Positions 49,892 to 60,980 of a DNA stretch of 64,000 nt are shown piece by piece. Under the pieces are notes generated by a model. The model saw nothing but the letters and a program-made list of their open reading frames with translations, made no database searches and had not been told where the DNA came from. Within the stretch, counting starts at the first letter, position 1; each line of letters starts with the position of its first letter. Origin of the DNA: Burkholderia stagnalis (GTDB lineage: Bacteria > Pseudomonadota > Gammaproteobacteria > Burkholderiales > Burkholderiaceae); contig NZ_CADESW010000005.1 of NCBI RefSeq assembly GCF_902830275.1, forward strand, positions 186,001 to 250,000. The letters are read 5' to 3'. A program made the translations under genes and the position numbers.

Positions 49892-50835
49892 CCGTCTCCG
49901 GCGTGATGTCGCAAACCCTCGAGATCGTGGTGGCGCTGGCCGCCGCGCCGCTGCTCACGGGCTGGGTCAACCAGTGCCGCGCCTGGCTGCAGAACCGGCG
50001 CGCCCCCAGCATCTGGCAGCCGTACCGGATGCTCCACAAGCTGTTCAACAAGGAGTCGGTCGTCGCCCATGGCGCAAGCCCGGTGTTTCGTGGCGCACCG
50101 TACGTGGTGTGGGCGGCGATGACGCTCGCCTGCGCGATCGTACCGACCCTGTCGACCGAATTGCCGCTGTCGCCCGCCGCGGACGCGATCGCGCTCGTCG
50201 GCCTGTTCGCGCTCGCGCGCGTCGCGCTGTCGCTCGCGGCGATGGACGTCGGCACGGCGTTCGGCACGCTCGGCGCCCGCCGCGAAATGCTGATCGGTTT
50301 CCTCGCGGAGCCGGCGTTGCTGATGGTGCTGCTGTCGGCCTCGCTGATCACGCAGTCGACCCTGCTCACGCGCATCGTCGCGACGCTGGGGCGGGGCGAG
50401 CTGGCGATCTATCCGAGCCTCGCGTTCGCGGGCATCGCGTTCACGCTGGTGTCGCTCGCCGAGAACGCGCGGCTGCCCGTCGACAATCCGGCCACCCACC
50501 TCGAGCTGACGATGATCCACGAGGCGCTGATCCTCGAATACTCGGGGCGGCACCTCGCGCTGATGGAATGGGCGGCCAGCCTGAAGCTGTTCGCGTACTC
50601 GTGCATCGGCCTCGCACTTTTCATGCCGTGGGGGATTGCGGCGGCCGGTGATCCGCTGGCGCTGGTGTTCGCGGTGCCGGCGCTCTTCGTCAAGCTGATG
50701 GCGGGCGGCGCCGCGCTTGCCGTGGTCGAGACCGCCAACGCGAAGATGCGGATCTTCCGGGTGCCGGAATTCCTCGCGACGGCGTTCCTGCTCGCGGTGA
50801 TCGGCATGCTCGTCCACTTGCTGCTGGGGGCATGA
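49885..50835 (+). CDS. hyfC: Hydrogenase-4-type membrane anchor subunit HyfC (NuoH-like)
   Basis: A 316-residue membrane protein of the NuoH/HycD/HyfC family. LTGWVNQCRAWLQNRRAPSIWQPYRMLHKLF is the conserved amphipathic first loop and NARLPVDNPATHLELTMIHEALILEYSGRHLALMEWA the Glu-rich quinone-site-like loop (pieces). About eight helices. It couples the peripheral arm to the antiporter subunits. The start overlaps hyfB and the last base is next to hyfE. Confidence 0.94.
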   Translation: MVTVSGVMSQTLEIVVALAAAPLLTGWVNQCRAWLQNRRAPSIWQPYRMLHKLFNKESVVAHGASPVFRGAPYVVWAAMTLACAIVPTLSTELPLSPAADAIALVGLFALARVALSLAAMDVGTAFGTLGARREMLIGFLAEPALLMVLLSASLITQSTLLTRIVATLGRGELAIYPSLAFAGIAFTLVSLAENARLPVDNPATHLELTMIHEALILEYSGRHLALMEWAASLKLFAYSCIGLALFMPWGIAAAGDPLALVFAVPALFVKLMAGGAALAVVETANAKMRIFRVPEFLATAFLLAVIGMLVHLLLGA

Positions 50836-51495
50836 ATGCACGGCTACGCGACGCAACTGATCAATTTCCTCGCGGCGGTGCTGCTGATGGTGTCGTTCGC
50901 GATGCTGAGCCAGCGTCGGATCCTGTCGCTGATCCACCTCTATACGCTGCAGGGTGTCGCGCTCGTCCTGGCCAACCTGATCCTCGGTTTCGTGACGGGG
51001 GACCCGAACCTGTACGTGTCGGCCGGACTGACGCTGCTGCTGAAGGCCGGCGCGATTCCATGGATCCTCTATCGGCTCGTGCGCAGGCTCGACGTGCGGG
51101 CCGACGTCGAGCCGCTCATCAACATCCCGACGACGCTGCTGATCGGCATCGTGCTCGTGATCATCGCGTTCAACGTCGCGTCGCCGATCAGCCAGCTCGC
51201 GACGTCGGTTGCGCGCGGTACGCTCGGGATCGCGCTCGCGTGCGTACTGCTGTCGTTCATGACGATGATCACGCGCGCCAAGGCGATTCCGCAGGTGATC
51301 GGCTTCCTGTCGATGGAGAACGGGCTGTTCTTCGCCGCCACGGCCGCGACCAACGGCATGCCGATGATCGTCGAGCTCGGCATCGGTCTCGACGTGCTGG
51401 TCGGGATCCTGATCCTGGGCGTGTTCATGTTCCAGATTCGCGAGCAGTTCGACAGCCTGGACATCCATCACCTCGAGAAGCTCAACGATGAATGA
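50836..51495 (+). CDS. hyfE: Hydrogenase-4-type subunit HyfE (NuoK-like)
   Basis: A 219-residue membrane protein with about seven helices. It corresponds to NuoK extended by extra helices, as in HyfE. ITRAKAIPQVIGFLSMENGLFFAATAATNGMPMIVELGIGLDVLVG is the conserved part with the NuoK-type Glu residues (read in pieces). Starts directly after hyfC and overlaps hyfF by eight bases. Confidence 0.92.
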   Translation: MHGYATQLINFLAAVLLMVSFAMLSQRRILSLIHLYTLQGVALVLANLILGFVTGDPNLYVSAGLTLLLKAGAIPWILYRLVRRLDVRADVEPLINIPTTLLIGIVLVIIAFNVASPISQLATSVARGTLGIALACVLLSFMTMITRAKAIPQVIGFLSMENGLFFAATAATNGMPMIVELGIGLDVLVGILILGVFMFQIREQFDSLDIHHLEKLNDE

Positions 51496-52951
51496 CGCCC
51501 ACGTCGTGCTCGCCGTGCTCGGCATTCCGCTCGCGGCCGCCGCATGTCTCGCGCTCGCGTGGCCGGGTCACGTCGCGCGCAACCTGAACGTCGGCTTCAG
51601 CTTCCTGACATTCGCGGCGACGCTCGTGCTCGCCGCCCGCACCGTCGAACAGGGGCCGTCGTTCGCGTTCGGCCGGGCGTTCTTCGTCGATCCGCTCAAC
51701 GTCTACCTGGTCGCGCTGACGGCGTTCGTCGGCTGGACGACGTCGCTGTTCTCGCGGCCGTACATGCAGGTCGAGGAAGCCCGCGGCCGGATGACGGCGG
51801 CGCGGATGCGGCTCTATCACGGCATGTACCAGCTTTTCATGTTCGCGATGCTCGTCGCGCTTCTGACCAACAATCTGGGCGTGCTGTGGGTTGCGATGGA
51901 GGCCGCCACGCTTGCGACCGTGCTGCTCGTCAGCGTCTATCGGACCGCCGCGAGCCTCGAGGCGGCGTGGAAGTACTTCATCCTGTGCGGGGTCGGCATC
52001 GCGCAGGCGCTGTTCGGCACGATTCTGCTGTACCTCGCCGCGAGCCGGCGGCTGACCGACGGCGATGCGCTGCTGTGGACGAGCCTCGCCGCGATCAAGA
52101 CGCAGCTCGACCCTGCCATCGTGTCGATCGCGTTCGTGTTCCTGCTCGTCGGCTACGGCACGAAGGTCGGGCTCGTGCCGATGCACAGCTGGTTGCCGGA
52201 CGCGCATGCCGAAGGCCCGACGCCGATCTCGGCGGTGTTGTCCGGACTGCTGCTGAACGTCGCGCTGTACGCGGTGCTGCGCTGCAAGGTGCTCGCCGAC
52301 GGCTCGCTCGGCAACGGCCTGCCGGGCCGGTTGCTGGTCGGGTTCGGGCTCGTGTCGGTGCTGGTGGCATCGTTCTCGCTGTTTCGGCAGAAGGACGTCA
52401 AGCGGCTGTTCTCGTATTCGTCGATCGAGCACATGGGGCTGATGACGTTCGCGTTCGGCCTCGGCGGGCCGGTCGCGACGTTCGCCGGGCTGCTGCACAT
52501 GACCGTCCATTCCCTCGTCAAGTCGGCGATTTTCTTCGCGGTCGGCCACGCGGCGCAGAAGGCGGGCACGCAGACGATCGACGGCATTCGCGGGCTGCTG
52601 CAGGTCAGCCCGACGGTCGGCTGGGGCATGATGCTCGGCGCGCTCGCGATTCTCGGCCTGCCGCCGTTCGGCGTGTTCGCGAGCGAATTCCTGATCCTGA
52701 CGACCGCAATGAACACGATCCCGTGGGCGGCGCCCTTGCTGCTGCTCGGCCTCGCCGTCGCATTCGCGGCGATCTTCGCGCGCGTGCAGCGCATGGTGTT
52801 CGGCGCAACGACGACCGCGCGACCGCTCGAGCATCGCCCCGCACTCCTGCCGGTGTTCGTGCATCTCGGGCTGGGGCTGGTGCTCGGGCTCTATGTCCCG
52901 CCGTACCTGGCGATGTGGTATCGCCAGGCCGCAACGATGCTGGCGGGGTGA
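51488..52951 (+). CDS. hyfF: Hydrogenase-4-type antiporter-like subunit HyfF (NuoN-like)
   Basis: A 487-residue membrane protein with about 13-14 helices, the second antiporter-like subunit. LFVALLTNNLGVLWVAMEAATLATVLLV-type stretch carries the channel Glu, GYGTKVGLVPMHSWLPDAHAEGPTPISAVLSGLL the Lys and Asp/His, and DVKRLFSYSSIEHMGLM the second Lys (pieces). With HyfB this gives two potential proton- or sodium-pumping modules. hyfG starts three bases after its stop. Confidence 0.94.
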   Translation: MNDAHVVLAVLGIPLAAAACLALAWPGHVARNLNVGFSFLTFAATLVLAARTVEQGPSFAFGRAFFVDPLNVYLVALTAFVGWTTSLFSRPYMQVEEARGRMTAARMRLYHGMYQLFMFAMLVALLTNNLGVLWVAMEAATLATVLLVSVYRTAASLEAAWKYFILCGVGIAQALFGTILLYLAASRRLTDGDALLWTSLAAIKTQLDPAIVSIAFVFLLVGYGTKVGLVPMHSWLPDAHAEGPTPISAVLSGLLLNVALYAVLRCKVLADGSLGNGLPGRLLVGFGLVSVLVASFSLFRQKDVKRLFSYSSIEHMGLMTFAFGLGGPVATFAGLLHMTVHSLVKSAIFFAVGHAAQKAGTQTIDGIRGLLQVSPTVGWGMMLGALAILGLPPFGVFASEFLILTTAMNTIPWAAPLLLLGLAVAFAAIFARVQRMVFGATTTARPLEHRPALLPVFVHLGLGLVLGLYVPPYLAMWYRQAATMLAG

Positions 52952-52954
52952 CGC

Positions 52955-54514
52955 ATGCGACTCGACTCGATGCCGTTCGCCGCGACCCGCCTGACGCGCA
53001 GTGCGGGCCAGATTTCGGTGGGCGTGGCGGACGCCGACGAGGCGGGGTGGCTCGCGATCGCGCGGACGGTGCACGCCGGGCAAGGCCGCCTCGTCGCGAT
53101 GTGGGCCGGCGAAGCCGTCGAGCGCGCGTTTTCGGTGAACGCCGCGTACGAATGCGACGACGGCATCCTTTGGGTGCGCCTCGCGACGGGATGCACGCCG
53201 CAACCCGCGGGCGATTTTCCCGATCTCGCCGGCCTGTATCCGTGCGCGATGCGCATGCAGCGGGCGATCTTCGACCTGACCGGCCTGCGGGCCCGGGGCG
53301 CCGAGGATACCCGGCCGTGGCTCAATCATGGAAACTGGCCTGGCGATTATTTTCCGCTGCAGAAGCAGGCGACGGGCGTCGAAGCGTTCGAGTCGAGCGA
53401 GGCGGACTACCCGTTCGTGCAGGTGGCGGGCGACGGCGTGCACGAGATCGCGGTCGGGCCGATCCACGCCGGCATCATCGAGCCCGGGCATTTCCGGTTC
53501 TCGGTCGTCGGCGAGAAGGTGCTGCGCCTTGAAGCGCGTCTCGGCTACGCCCACCGCGGCGTCGAGCGGCTGTTCGAGCGTACCCCCGCGTCGTGCGGCC
53601 ATCGGGTCGCCGCCCGGATCTCGGGCGATTCGACCGTCGCGTTCGCGTGGGCCTATTGCATGGCGCTCGAGCAGGCGTGCGGCGCGGCGCTGCCGAAGCG
53701 GGCGCTCTATTTGCGGGCGCTCCTGCTGGAACGCGAGCGCGTCGCCAACCATCTCGGCGACCTCGGCGCGCTCGGCAACGATGCCGGGTTCGGGTTCGGC
53801 CTCGCGCAGTTCTCGCGACTCAAGGAGGACTGGATACGGGTGAACGCGCGCCTGTTCGGGCATCGATATCTGATGGACCGGATCGTGCCGGGCGGCGTGG
53901 CGGTCGACGTTCGCGCCGGGGAGGCGGCTGTCGTCGAGGAACAATGCGCGCATGTCGAGCGTGAAGTCCACGTCATGCGGACCATCTACGAAGACCAGTC
54001 CGGGCTGCAGGATCGATTCCTCGGCACGGGGCGGCTGACCGCCGCCGTGGTCGAGCATTTCGGCGTGCGCGGCATGGCTGCCCGTGCCAGCGGCCGGGCC
54101 TTCGACGTGCGCGCGAACGTGCGGCCGGCGCCCTATGACGACATCGCCGTCAAGGCGGCCAGCGACGCGCGTGGGGACGTTGCCGCGCGCGTTGCCGTGC
54201 GCTTTGCCGAAATCGATGCATCCCTGCAGCTGATCCGCGCGCTGCTGGCCGAACTTCCGGACGGCCCCGTTGCCGTCGCCGTGCCGCCTGCCGCGGCGCC
54301 TTCCCGAGGGGCCGGGTGGGTGGAAGGCTGGCGCGGGGACGTGTTCGTCGCGCTCGACGTCGCACCGGGCGACGTCGTCGCACGCTGCCATTGCCACGAT
54401 CCGTCGTGGCAGAACTGGCCGGCGCTCGAGCACGCGATCATCGGCAATATCGTTCCGGATTTCCCGTTGATCAACAAATCGTTCAACCTGAACTACGCGG
54501 GGCACGATCTCTGA
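52955..54514 (+). CDS. hyfG: Hydrogenase-4-type large subunit HyfG without nickel ligands
   Basis: A 519-residue fusion: a NuoC/HycE-like domain (1-150) and a NuoD/[NiFe]-large-subunit-like domain (165-519, from GPIHAGIIEPGHFRFSVVGEKVLRLEARLGYAHRGVE, in pieces). In active [NiFe] enzymes two CxxC motifs bind nickel. Here the first is Ser223-Gly-Asp-Ser226 (RISGDST instead of RxCGxC). The C-terminal DPCxxC is absent: the protein ends NKSFNLNYAGHDL, with no cleavable peptidase tail. So all four ligands are gone and a hydrogenase reaction is not expected. This is the state of energy-converting hydrogenase-related (Ehr) complexes. No hydrogenase maturation genes are nearby. Confidence 0.93.
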   Translation: MRLDSMPFAATRLTRSAGQISVGVADADEAGWLAIARTVHAGQGRLVAMWAGEAVERAFSVNAAYECDDGILWVRLATGCTPQPAGDFPDLAGLYPCAMRMQRAIFDLTGLRARGAEDTRPWLNHGNWPGDYFPLQKQATGVEAFESSEADYPFVQVAGDGVHEIAVGPIHAGIIEPGHFRFSVVGEKVLRLEARLGYAHRGVERLFERTPASCGHRVAARISGDSTVAFAWAYCMALEQACGAALPKRALYLRALLLERERVANHLGDLGALGNDAGFGFGLAQFSRLKEDWIRVNARLFGHRYLMDRIVPGGVAVDVRAGEAAVVEEQCAHVEREVHVMRTIYEDQSGLQDRFLGTGRLTAAVVEHFGVRGMAARASGRAFDVRANVRPAPYDDIAVKAASDARGDVAARVAVRFAEIDASLQLIRALLAELPDGPVAVAVPPAAAPSRGAGWVEGWRGDVFVALDVAPGDVVARCHCHDPSWQNWPALEHAIIGNIVPDFPLINKSFNLNYAGHDL

Positions 54515-55023
54515 TGTGGCAGCTCATCCGGCAATTCGCGCGCACCGACTTTCCCGACGAACCTGCGCCGGCGGCGGAAGACGCGTGGCGGCACGAGGCG
54601 CAGCAGATTCGCCAGGACCTGCTCGATCTGCTCGGGCGTGCGCTGTGCATCCGGCAGATCGACGCGGGGTCATGCAACGGGTGTGAGCTGGAGATCCACG
54701 CGCTGAACAACCCGTACTACAACATCGAAGGGCTCGGCATCAAGTTCGTCGCCAGCCCGCGGCACGCCGACCTGCTGCTCGTGACCGGGCCGGTGACGCT
54801 CAACATGCGCGCGGCGATGCTCGCCGCGTACGACGCGACACCCGGCCCGAAACGGGTGGTGGCCGCAGGGGAGTGCGCGTGCACGGGCGGCATGTTTGCC
54901 GACGTTTATGCGGTGTGCGGGCCGGTTTCGTCGATCCTGCCGGTCGACGTGACGATCCCCGGGTGTCCGCCGCCCCCCATCGACCTGCTGCGCGGCATCC
55001 TCGCCGCGTGCCGGTCTCGCTGA
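54514..55023 (+). CDS. hyfI: Hydrogenase-4-type small subunit HyfI (NuoB-like)
   Basis: A 169-residue iron-sulphur protein. The N2-type [4Fe-4S] ligands are present: Cys54 and Cys57 (GSCNGCELE), Cys121 (GECACTGG) and Cys151 (PGCPPPP). An amphipathic N-terminal extension of about 35 residues precedes them. So electron transfer to the membrane junction remains possible even though the neighbouring large subunit lacks nickel ligands. The ATG overlaps the hyfG stop (TGATG). Last gene of the operon; hyfA, hyfD and hyfH equivalents are missing. Confidence 0.93.
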   Translation: MWQLIRQFARTDFPDEPAPAAEDAWRHEAQQIRQDLLDLLGRALCIRQIDAGSCNGCELEIHALNNPYYNIEGLGIKFVASPRHADLLLVTGPVTLNMRAAMLAAYDATPGPKRVVAAGECACTGGMFADVYAVCGPVSSILPVDVTIPGCPPPPIDLLRGILAACRSR

Positions 55024-55105
55024 GCCGGACGGCGACTGCCGTTCATGGCCCAGGCCTCTCAACCTCGATTCAACCCTTGTTCGCAATGACTTACGCTTCC
55101 GCTTC

Positions 55106-55450
55106 ATGACTCCGATCAAATTCATACTTCGCTATACCGCCATCCCGTTCACGGCCATCGTGGCGGTCGTGATCTGGGCGGCCGTGCCGTCCTCGCAGGA
55201 AATCGATGCACGACAGTATGCGGCGCTGTCGCATGCGTACCGGAGCTTTCCTGCGCCGTTCCGGCGCGAGATCGTGGATGCGATGGCGCACGGCCGGATC
55301 ACCGACTGGCAGTACCAGACGCTCGTGCGCGACTCGCTGGCCAACGGCGTCGCACTGGACTGGCCGGCGACGGGCCTGAGCGACGTCGCTGCCGAGCGGC
55401 GCAAGCTGGCCGCACTGATTCAAGCCGATTCCGATCTCGCAGGGCACTGA
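55106..55450 (+). CDS. Hypothetical single-pass membrane protein
   Basis: A 114-residue protein not assigned to a family. One N-terminal helix (FILRYTAIPFTAIVAVVIWAAV) is followed by a helical soluble part (FRREIVDAMAHGRITDWQYQTLVRDSLANG). It ends two bases before the next small membrane-protein gene, so the two are probably co-transcribed. It may be an assembly or regulatory membrane protein; nothing more can be said. Confidence 0.7.
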   Translation: MTPIKFILRYTAIPFTAIVAVVIWAAVPSSQEIDARQYAALSHAYRSFPAPFRREIVDAMAHGRITDWQYQTLVRDSLANGVALDWPATGLSDVAAERRKLAALIQADSDLAGH

Positions 55451-55452
55451 AA

Positions 55453-55665
55453 ATGAAGACCTTACTGGTTGCTGTCGCATTCGTTCTGATTATCGGCAGC
55501 TTGATTTCCGCGCTGTATTTCATGAATCGCGACCGGGGGACGACGAAGCGCATGGCGTGGTCGCTCGCGGCGCGGGTCGGGATATCGATCACGCTGTTCC
55601 TGGCGCTCCTCATTTCGTACTGGCTGGGCTGGATCGAGCCGACCGGATTGCCGATCGGGCGTTAG
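55453..55665 (+). CDS. DUF2909-like twin-transmembrane protein
   Basis: A 70-residue protein with two hydrophobic helices (VAFVLIIGSLISALYFM and ITLFLALLISYWLGW) joined by the short basic loop NRDRGTTKRMAWSLAARVG. This pattern is that of the DUF2909 family seen beside cytochrome oxidase genes in many beta-proteobacteria; here it lies between the hyf operon and a porin. Function unknown. Confidence 0.8.
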   Translation: MKTLLVAVAFVLIIGSLISALYFMNRDRGTTKRMAWSLAARVGISITLFLALLISYWLGWIEPTGLPIGR

Positions 55666-55689
55666 GCGGCTCGTGCCTCCTGTCTGACT

Positions 55690-55709
55690 CGCCCGGCCCC
55701 GGCCGGGCG
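55690..55709 (+). terminator. GC-rich hairpin after the DUF2909-like gene
   Basis: A perfect 8-bp stem (CGCCCGGC / GCCGGGCG) with a CCCG loop, 25 bases after the stop. No strong T-run, so terminator function is only likely. Confidence 0.5.
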
Positions 55710-55866
55710 CCATTGTTGCACTGTTGTCCGGATTGGAAAGGACCCCTCCACGGCCGGCAATATGTGCGGCGAAATCGGCCGATTATTCTCCCGATCGCAG
55801 TTCCGATTCCCAAGCCGACAAGCTATCGGACTGCTTACAAAATCAACCGATCGGGGAGGCCTATTC

Positions 55867-57015
55867 GTGAGAAGCGTCGTCATTTCCAGTGGTATTGGCG
55901 CGGTGTTCGCCATTGCAGCGTCGTCCGCGCTTGCGCAGAGTTCCGTCACCTTGTATGGCCTCGTCGACACGGCCATTCGCTATCAAACGAACGCCGGCCC
56001 GGACGGCCGGGATCTGATCGGCATGACGGTCGGCCCGGAAACGCACAGCCGGTGGGGCCTGCGCGGCAGCGAAGACCTCGGCGGCGGCCTGTCGGCGATC
56101 TTCCGCCTCGAGAACGGCTTCGAACTCGGCGACGGGAAGCTTCACGTCGCCAACACGCTGTTCAGCCGGCAGGCGTATGTCGGGCTGTCGAGCAACCGCT
56201 ACGGCACGCTGACCTTCGGCAACCAGTACGCGCCGCTGTACGACACGATGGGCGACACCTTCGACCCGATGACCGTCGGCGACTACTGGCAGGACAGCTG
56301 GATGTACAACGGCATCGGCAGCTTCCTGACCGTGCCGAACTCGGTCAAGTACCAGTTCTCGTCCAACGGCTTCAGCGTCGACGCGATCTACGGCTTCGGC
56401 AACCATGCCGGCGCAATGGGCCTCGACAGCACGTACGGCGTGGAGCTGACTTATGCGCACGGGCCGGCGTCGATCAACGCGGGCTTCCAGCAAACTTCGG
56501 TATCGTCGTTGAACGGCAGTTCGGTCAACGGTGCGAAGGTGAACTTCCTGCACGTGAGCGGCGCGTATCGGATCACCCCGGCCGTGCGGCTGCTGGCCGG
56601 CTGGCTGCACGGCCAGGACAAGACCGGCACGACGGACTTCAACATGCAGCAAGCCGGCGCGCCGGCGTTGCGCGCCGGCAGCCCGAACCGCATCGACGAT
56701 ACGTTCTATGTCGGCGCCAACTGGCAGGCCAGCGCGCCGCTGCTGATCACGGTGGCCGGCTATTACGGCCATGCGCGCAACGCGGAGCGGCTCGACGGCT
56801 CGCTCGGCGCCGGCATCAACTATTCCGCGACCGTGCTGGCCGAGTATGCGCTGTCGAAGCACACCGAGGTGTACGGCACGGTGGATGTCGCGCGCGGCAA
56901 CGGCGCGTTCGCCGCCGACTATCCGGGCGCGACCAACCCCGCGACGGGCAGGGTCGACCAGATCGGCCGGACCAACAACGTCGGCGCGGCGATCGGCCTG
57001 CGTCAGATGTTCTGA
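55867..57015 (+). CDS. Outer-membrane porin of the Burkholderia OmpC-like family
   Basis: A 382-residue trimeric-type general porin. The signal peptide ends at SALAQ|SSVTLYGLVDTAIRYQ, the hallmark start of beta-proteobacterial porins. RWGLRGSEDLGGGLSAIFRLENGF and RQAYVGLSSNRYGTLTFGNQY are conserved strands, and the C-terminal Phe (GLRQMF) is the assembly signal. The start is GTG 55867 with GGGGAGG about 8 bases upstream. A strong hairpin terminator lies 16 bases after the stop, so it is monocistronic. Confidence 0.96.
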   Translation: MRSVVISSGIGAVFAIAASSALAQSSVTLYGLVDTAIRYQTNAGPDGRDLIGMTVGPETHSRWGLRGSEDLGGGLSAIFRLENGFELGDGKLHVANTLFSRQAYVGLSSNRYGTLTFGNQYAPLYDTMGDTFDPMTVGDYWQDSWMYNGIGSFLTVPNSVKYQFSSNGFSVDAIYGFGNHAGAMGLDSTYGVELTYAHGPASINAGFQQTSVSSLNGSSVNGAKVNFLHVSGAYRITPAVRLLAGWLHGQDKTGTTDFNMQQAGAPALRAGSPNRIDDTFYVGANWQASAPLLITVAGYYGHARNAERLDGSLGAGINYSATVLAEYALSKHTEVYGTVDVARGNGAFAADYPGATNPATGRVDQIGRTNNVGAAIGLRQMF

Positions 57016-57031
57016 ACGCGGGCTCGGGCGG

Positions 57032-57061
57032 CCGCGCGCAGCGCGCGCGGTTCTTCTTCTT
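57032..57061 (+). terminator. Factor-independent terminator after the porin gene
   Basis: Perfect 8-bp GC stem (57032-57039 and 57043-57050) with a 3-base loop, followed directly by TTCTTCTTCTT. Confidence 0.75.
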
Positions 57062-58623
<1,562 letters not shown>

Positions 58624-58625
58624 GC

Positions 58626-59669
58626 ATGGCGCAACGAGAAGCAACGACGACGGCCACGCAGCCGATGACGATGATCCAGGCGCTGCGCTCCGCGATGGAC
58701 GTGATGCTCGGGCGCGACGGCGACGTGGTGGTGTTCGGCCAGGACGTCGGCTATTTCGGCGGCGTGTTCCGCTGCACCGAGGGGTTGCAGACGAAGTACG
58801 GCAAGTCGCGCGTGTTCGACGCGCCGATCTCGGAAAGCGGGATCGTCGGCGCGGCGGTCGGGATGGGCGCGTACGGGTTGCGGCCCGTGTGCGAGATCCA
58901 GTTCGCGGACTATTTCTACCCGGCCTCCGACCAGATCGTGTCGGAAGGCGCCCGGCTGCGCTACCGCTCCGCCGGCCAGTTCACCGCGCCGATGACGATC
59001 CGCATGCCGTGCGGCGGCGGTATCTACGGCGGCCAGACCCACAGCCAGAGCCCGGAGGCGATGTTCACGCAGGTGTGCGGGCTGCGCACCGTGATGCCGT
59101 CGAACCCTTACGACGCGAAGGGGCTGCTGATCGCGGCGATCGAGAACGACGACCCGGTGATCTTTCTCGAGCCGAAGCGGCTCTACAACGGGCCGTTCGA
59201 CGGCCATCACGAACGGCCCGTCACGTCGTGGCTGAAGCATCCGGCGAGCGCGGTGCCCGAGGGCTACTACACGGTGCCGCTCGACTCGGCCGCCGTCGTG
59301 CGCGCCGGCAGCGACGTGACGGTGCTGACGTACGGCACGACGGTCCACGTGTCGCTGGCCGCCGCCGAGGAGACGGGCATCGATGCCGAGGTGATCGACC
59401 TGCGCACGCTGTGGCCGCTCGATCTCGAGACGGTCGTCGCGTCGGTGCGCAAGACCGGGCGCTGCGTCGTGGTGCACGAGGCGACGCGCACCTGCGGGTA
59501 TGGCGCGGAACTGGTGTCGCTCGTGCAGGAGCACTGCTTCTATCACCTCGAGGCACCCGTGGAGCGCACGACGGGCTGGGATACGCCGTATCCGCATGCA
59601 CAGGAATGGGCGTATTTTCCCGGCCCGGGCCGGGTCGGCGAAGCGTTGCGACGCGTGATGGAGGCTTGA
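58626..59669 (+). CDS. bkdA2: 2-oxoisovalerate dehydrogenase E1 beta subunit
   Basis: A 347-residue partner of BkdA1, together forming the alpha2-beta2 E1. GQDVGYFGGVFRCTEGL and FDAPISESGIVGAAVGMGAYGLRPVCEIQFADY are the conserved cofactor and interface regions; C-terminal EVIDLRTLWPLDLETVVASVRKTGR and HEATRTCGYGAE are standard (pieces). Full length. ATG 58626 follows a GGAGCGTGAGC stretch. Confidence 0.96.
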   Translation: MAQREATTTATQPMTMIQALRSAMDVMLGRDGDVVVFGQDVGYFGGVFRCTEGLQTKYGKSRVFDAPISESGIVGAAVGMGAYGLRPVCEIQFADYFYPASDQIVSEGARLRYRSAGQFTAPMTIRMPCGGGIYGGQTHSQSPEAMFTQVCGLRTVMPSNPYDAKGLLIAAIENDDPVIFLEPKRLYNGPFDGHHERPVTSWLKHPASAVPEGYYTVPLDSAAVVRAGSDVTVLTYGTTVHVSLAAAEETGIDAEVIDLRTLWPLDLETVVASVRKTGRCVVVHEATRTCGYGAELVSLVQEHCFYHLEAPVERTTGWDTPYPHAQEWAYFPGPGRVGEALRRVMEA

Positions 59670-59670
59670 C

Positions 59671-60975
59671 ATGGGTATTCACGTCATCAAGATGCCGGAT
59701 ATCGGCGAAGGGATCGCCGAGGTCGAGCTGGTGGCCTGGCATGTGGAAATCGGGCAGACGATCAAGGAGGACCAGCCGCTCGCCGACGTGATGACCGACA
59801 AGGCGGCGGTCGAGATTCCATCGCCCGTGACGGGCAAGGTGCTTGCGCTCGGCGGCAAGCTCGGCGAGATGATGGCGGTCGGCAGCGAGCTGATTCGTCT
59901 CGAGGTCGAGGGTGATGGCAACCTGAAGCCGGGCGCCGACGTGCGGGAGGCCGCCGTGGCCGCTGAAGTCGCTGTCGCGGCGCCGGCTGCAGCAGCGCCT
60001 GCGGTTTCGTCCTCGGATGCGGAGCCCCCGGCGAGCCGCGCGCCTGCCGAGCCGCGCCGCGAAGCGCACGCCGCGCCGCCGCGCGCGGCGCTGGCGCCGG
60101 GCGAACGGCCGCTCGCGTCGCCGGCGGTGCGCCAGCGCGCGTGGGACATGGGCATCGAGCTGCGCTATGTGCGCGGCACGGGCGACGCCGGGCGGATCCT
60201 GCATTCGGACCTCGATGCGTACGCGCGCACCGGCGGCCGGGCGAGCGCGCAAACTGCACGCGGCTACGACGAACGGACCGACGAGACCGAAGTCCCGGTG
60301 ATCGGCCTGCGCCGCGCGATCGCGCGCAAGATGCAGGAAGCGAAGCGGCGCATTCCTCACTTCAGCTACGTCGAGGAAATCGACGTGACCGAGCTCGAAG
60401 CGCTGCGCGCGGAACTGAATCGCCGCTACGGCGACGCGCGCGGCCGGCTGACGCTGTTGCCGCTGCTGATCCGCGCGATGGTGATCGCGTTGCGCGACTT
60501 TCCGCAGATCAACGCGCGCTTCGACGACGAAGCCGGCGTCGTGACGCGTTCCGGCGCGGTGCACATGGGCGTCGCGACGCAGACCGACGCCGGCCTCACG
60601 GTGCCCGTGCTGCGTCACGCGGAAGCGCGCGACGTGTGGTCGATCTCGGCCGAGATCGCGCGGCTCGCCGAGGCCGTGCGCGCCAACCGCGCGCAGCGCG
60701 ACGAACTCACCGGTTCGACGATCACGATTTCGAGCCTCGGCCCGCTCGGCGGCATCGTGTCGACGCCGGTCATCAATCATCCGGAGGTCGGCATCGTCGG
60801 CGTGAACCGCATCGTCGAGCGCCCGATGTTCCGCGACGGCGCGGTCGTCGCGCGCAAGCTGATGAACCTGTCGTCGTCGTTCGATCATCGCGTCGTCGAC
60901 GGCATGGACGCGGCCGAATTCATCCAGGCGGTGCGCGCGTTGCTCGAACGCCCCGCGCTGCTGTTCGTGGAGTGA
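59671..60975 (+). CDS. bkdB: Branched-chain 2-oxoacid dehydrogenase E2, dihydrolipoyl acyltransferase
   Basis: A 434-residue E2 core. The lipoyl domain has Lys44 in [13 protein letters not shown]. An Ala/Pro-rich linker (85-145) follows, then the E1/E3-binding domain near 150-185 ([22 protein letters not shown], read in pieces), and the catalytic acyltransferase domain with HRVVDG at 406-411. It carries the acyl group on lipoamide and passes it to CoA. Starts one base after the bkdA2 stop; lpdV starts five bases after its stop. Confidence 0.96.
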   Translation: MGIHVIKMPDIGEGIAEVELVAWHVEIGQTIKEDQPLADVMTDKAAVEIPSPVTGKVLALGGKLGEMMAVGSELIRLEVEGDGNLKPGADVREAAVAAEVAVAAPAAAAPAVSSSDAEPPASRAPAEPRREAHAAPPRAALAPGERPLASPAVRQRAWDMGIELRYVRGTGDAGRILHSDLDAYARTGGRASAQTARGYDERTDETEVPVIGLRRAIARKMQEAKRRIPHFSYVEEIDVTELEALRAELNRRYGDARGRLTLLPLLIRAMVIALRDFPQINARFDDEAGVVTRSGAVHMGVATQTDAGLTVPVLRHAEARDVWSISAEIARLAEAVRANRAQRDELTGSTITISSLGPLGGIVSTPVINHPEVGIVGVNRIVERPMFRDGAVVARKLMNLSSSFDHRVVDGMDAAEFIQAVRALLERPALLFVE

Positions 60976-60980
60976 TCCTA

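Noticed and set aside
52955..55023. Active [NiFe] hydrogenase-4
   Set aside because: Both CxxC motifs of the large subunit are absent and no maturation genes are seen, although the operon order resembles hyf.
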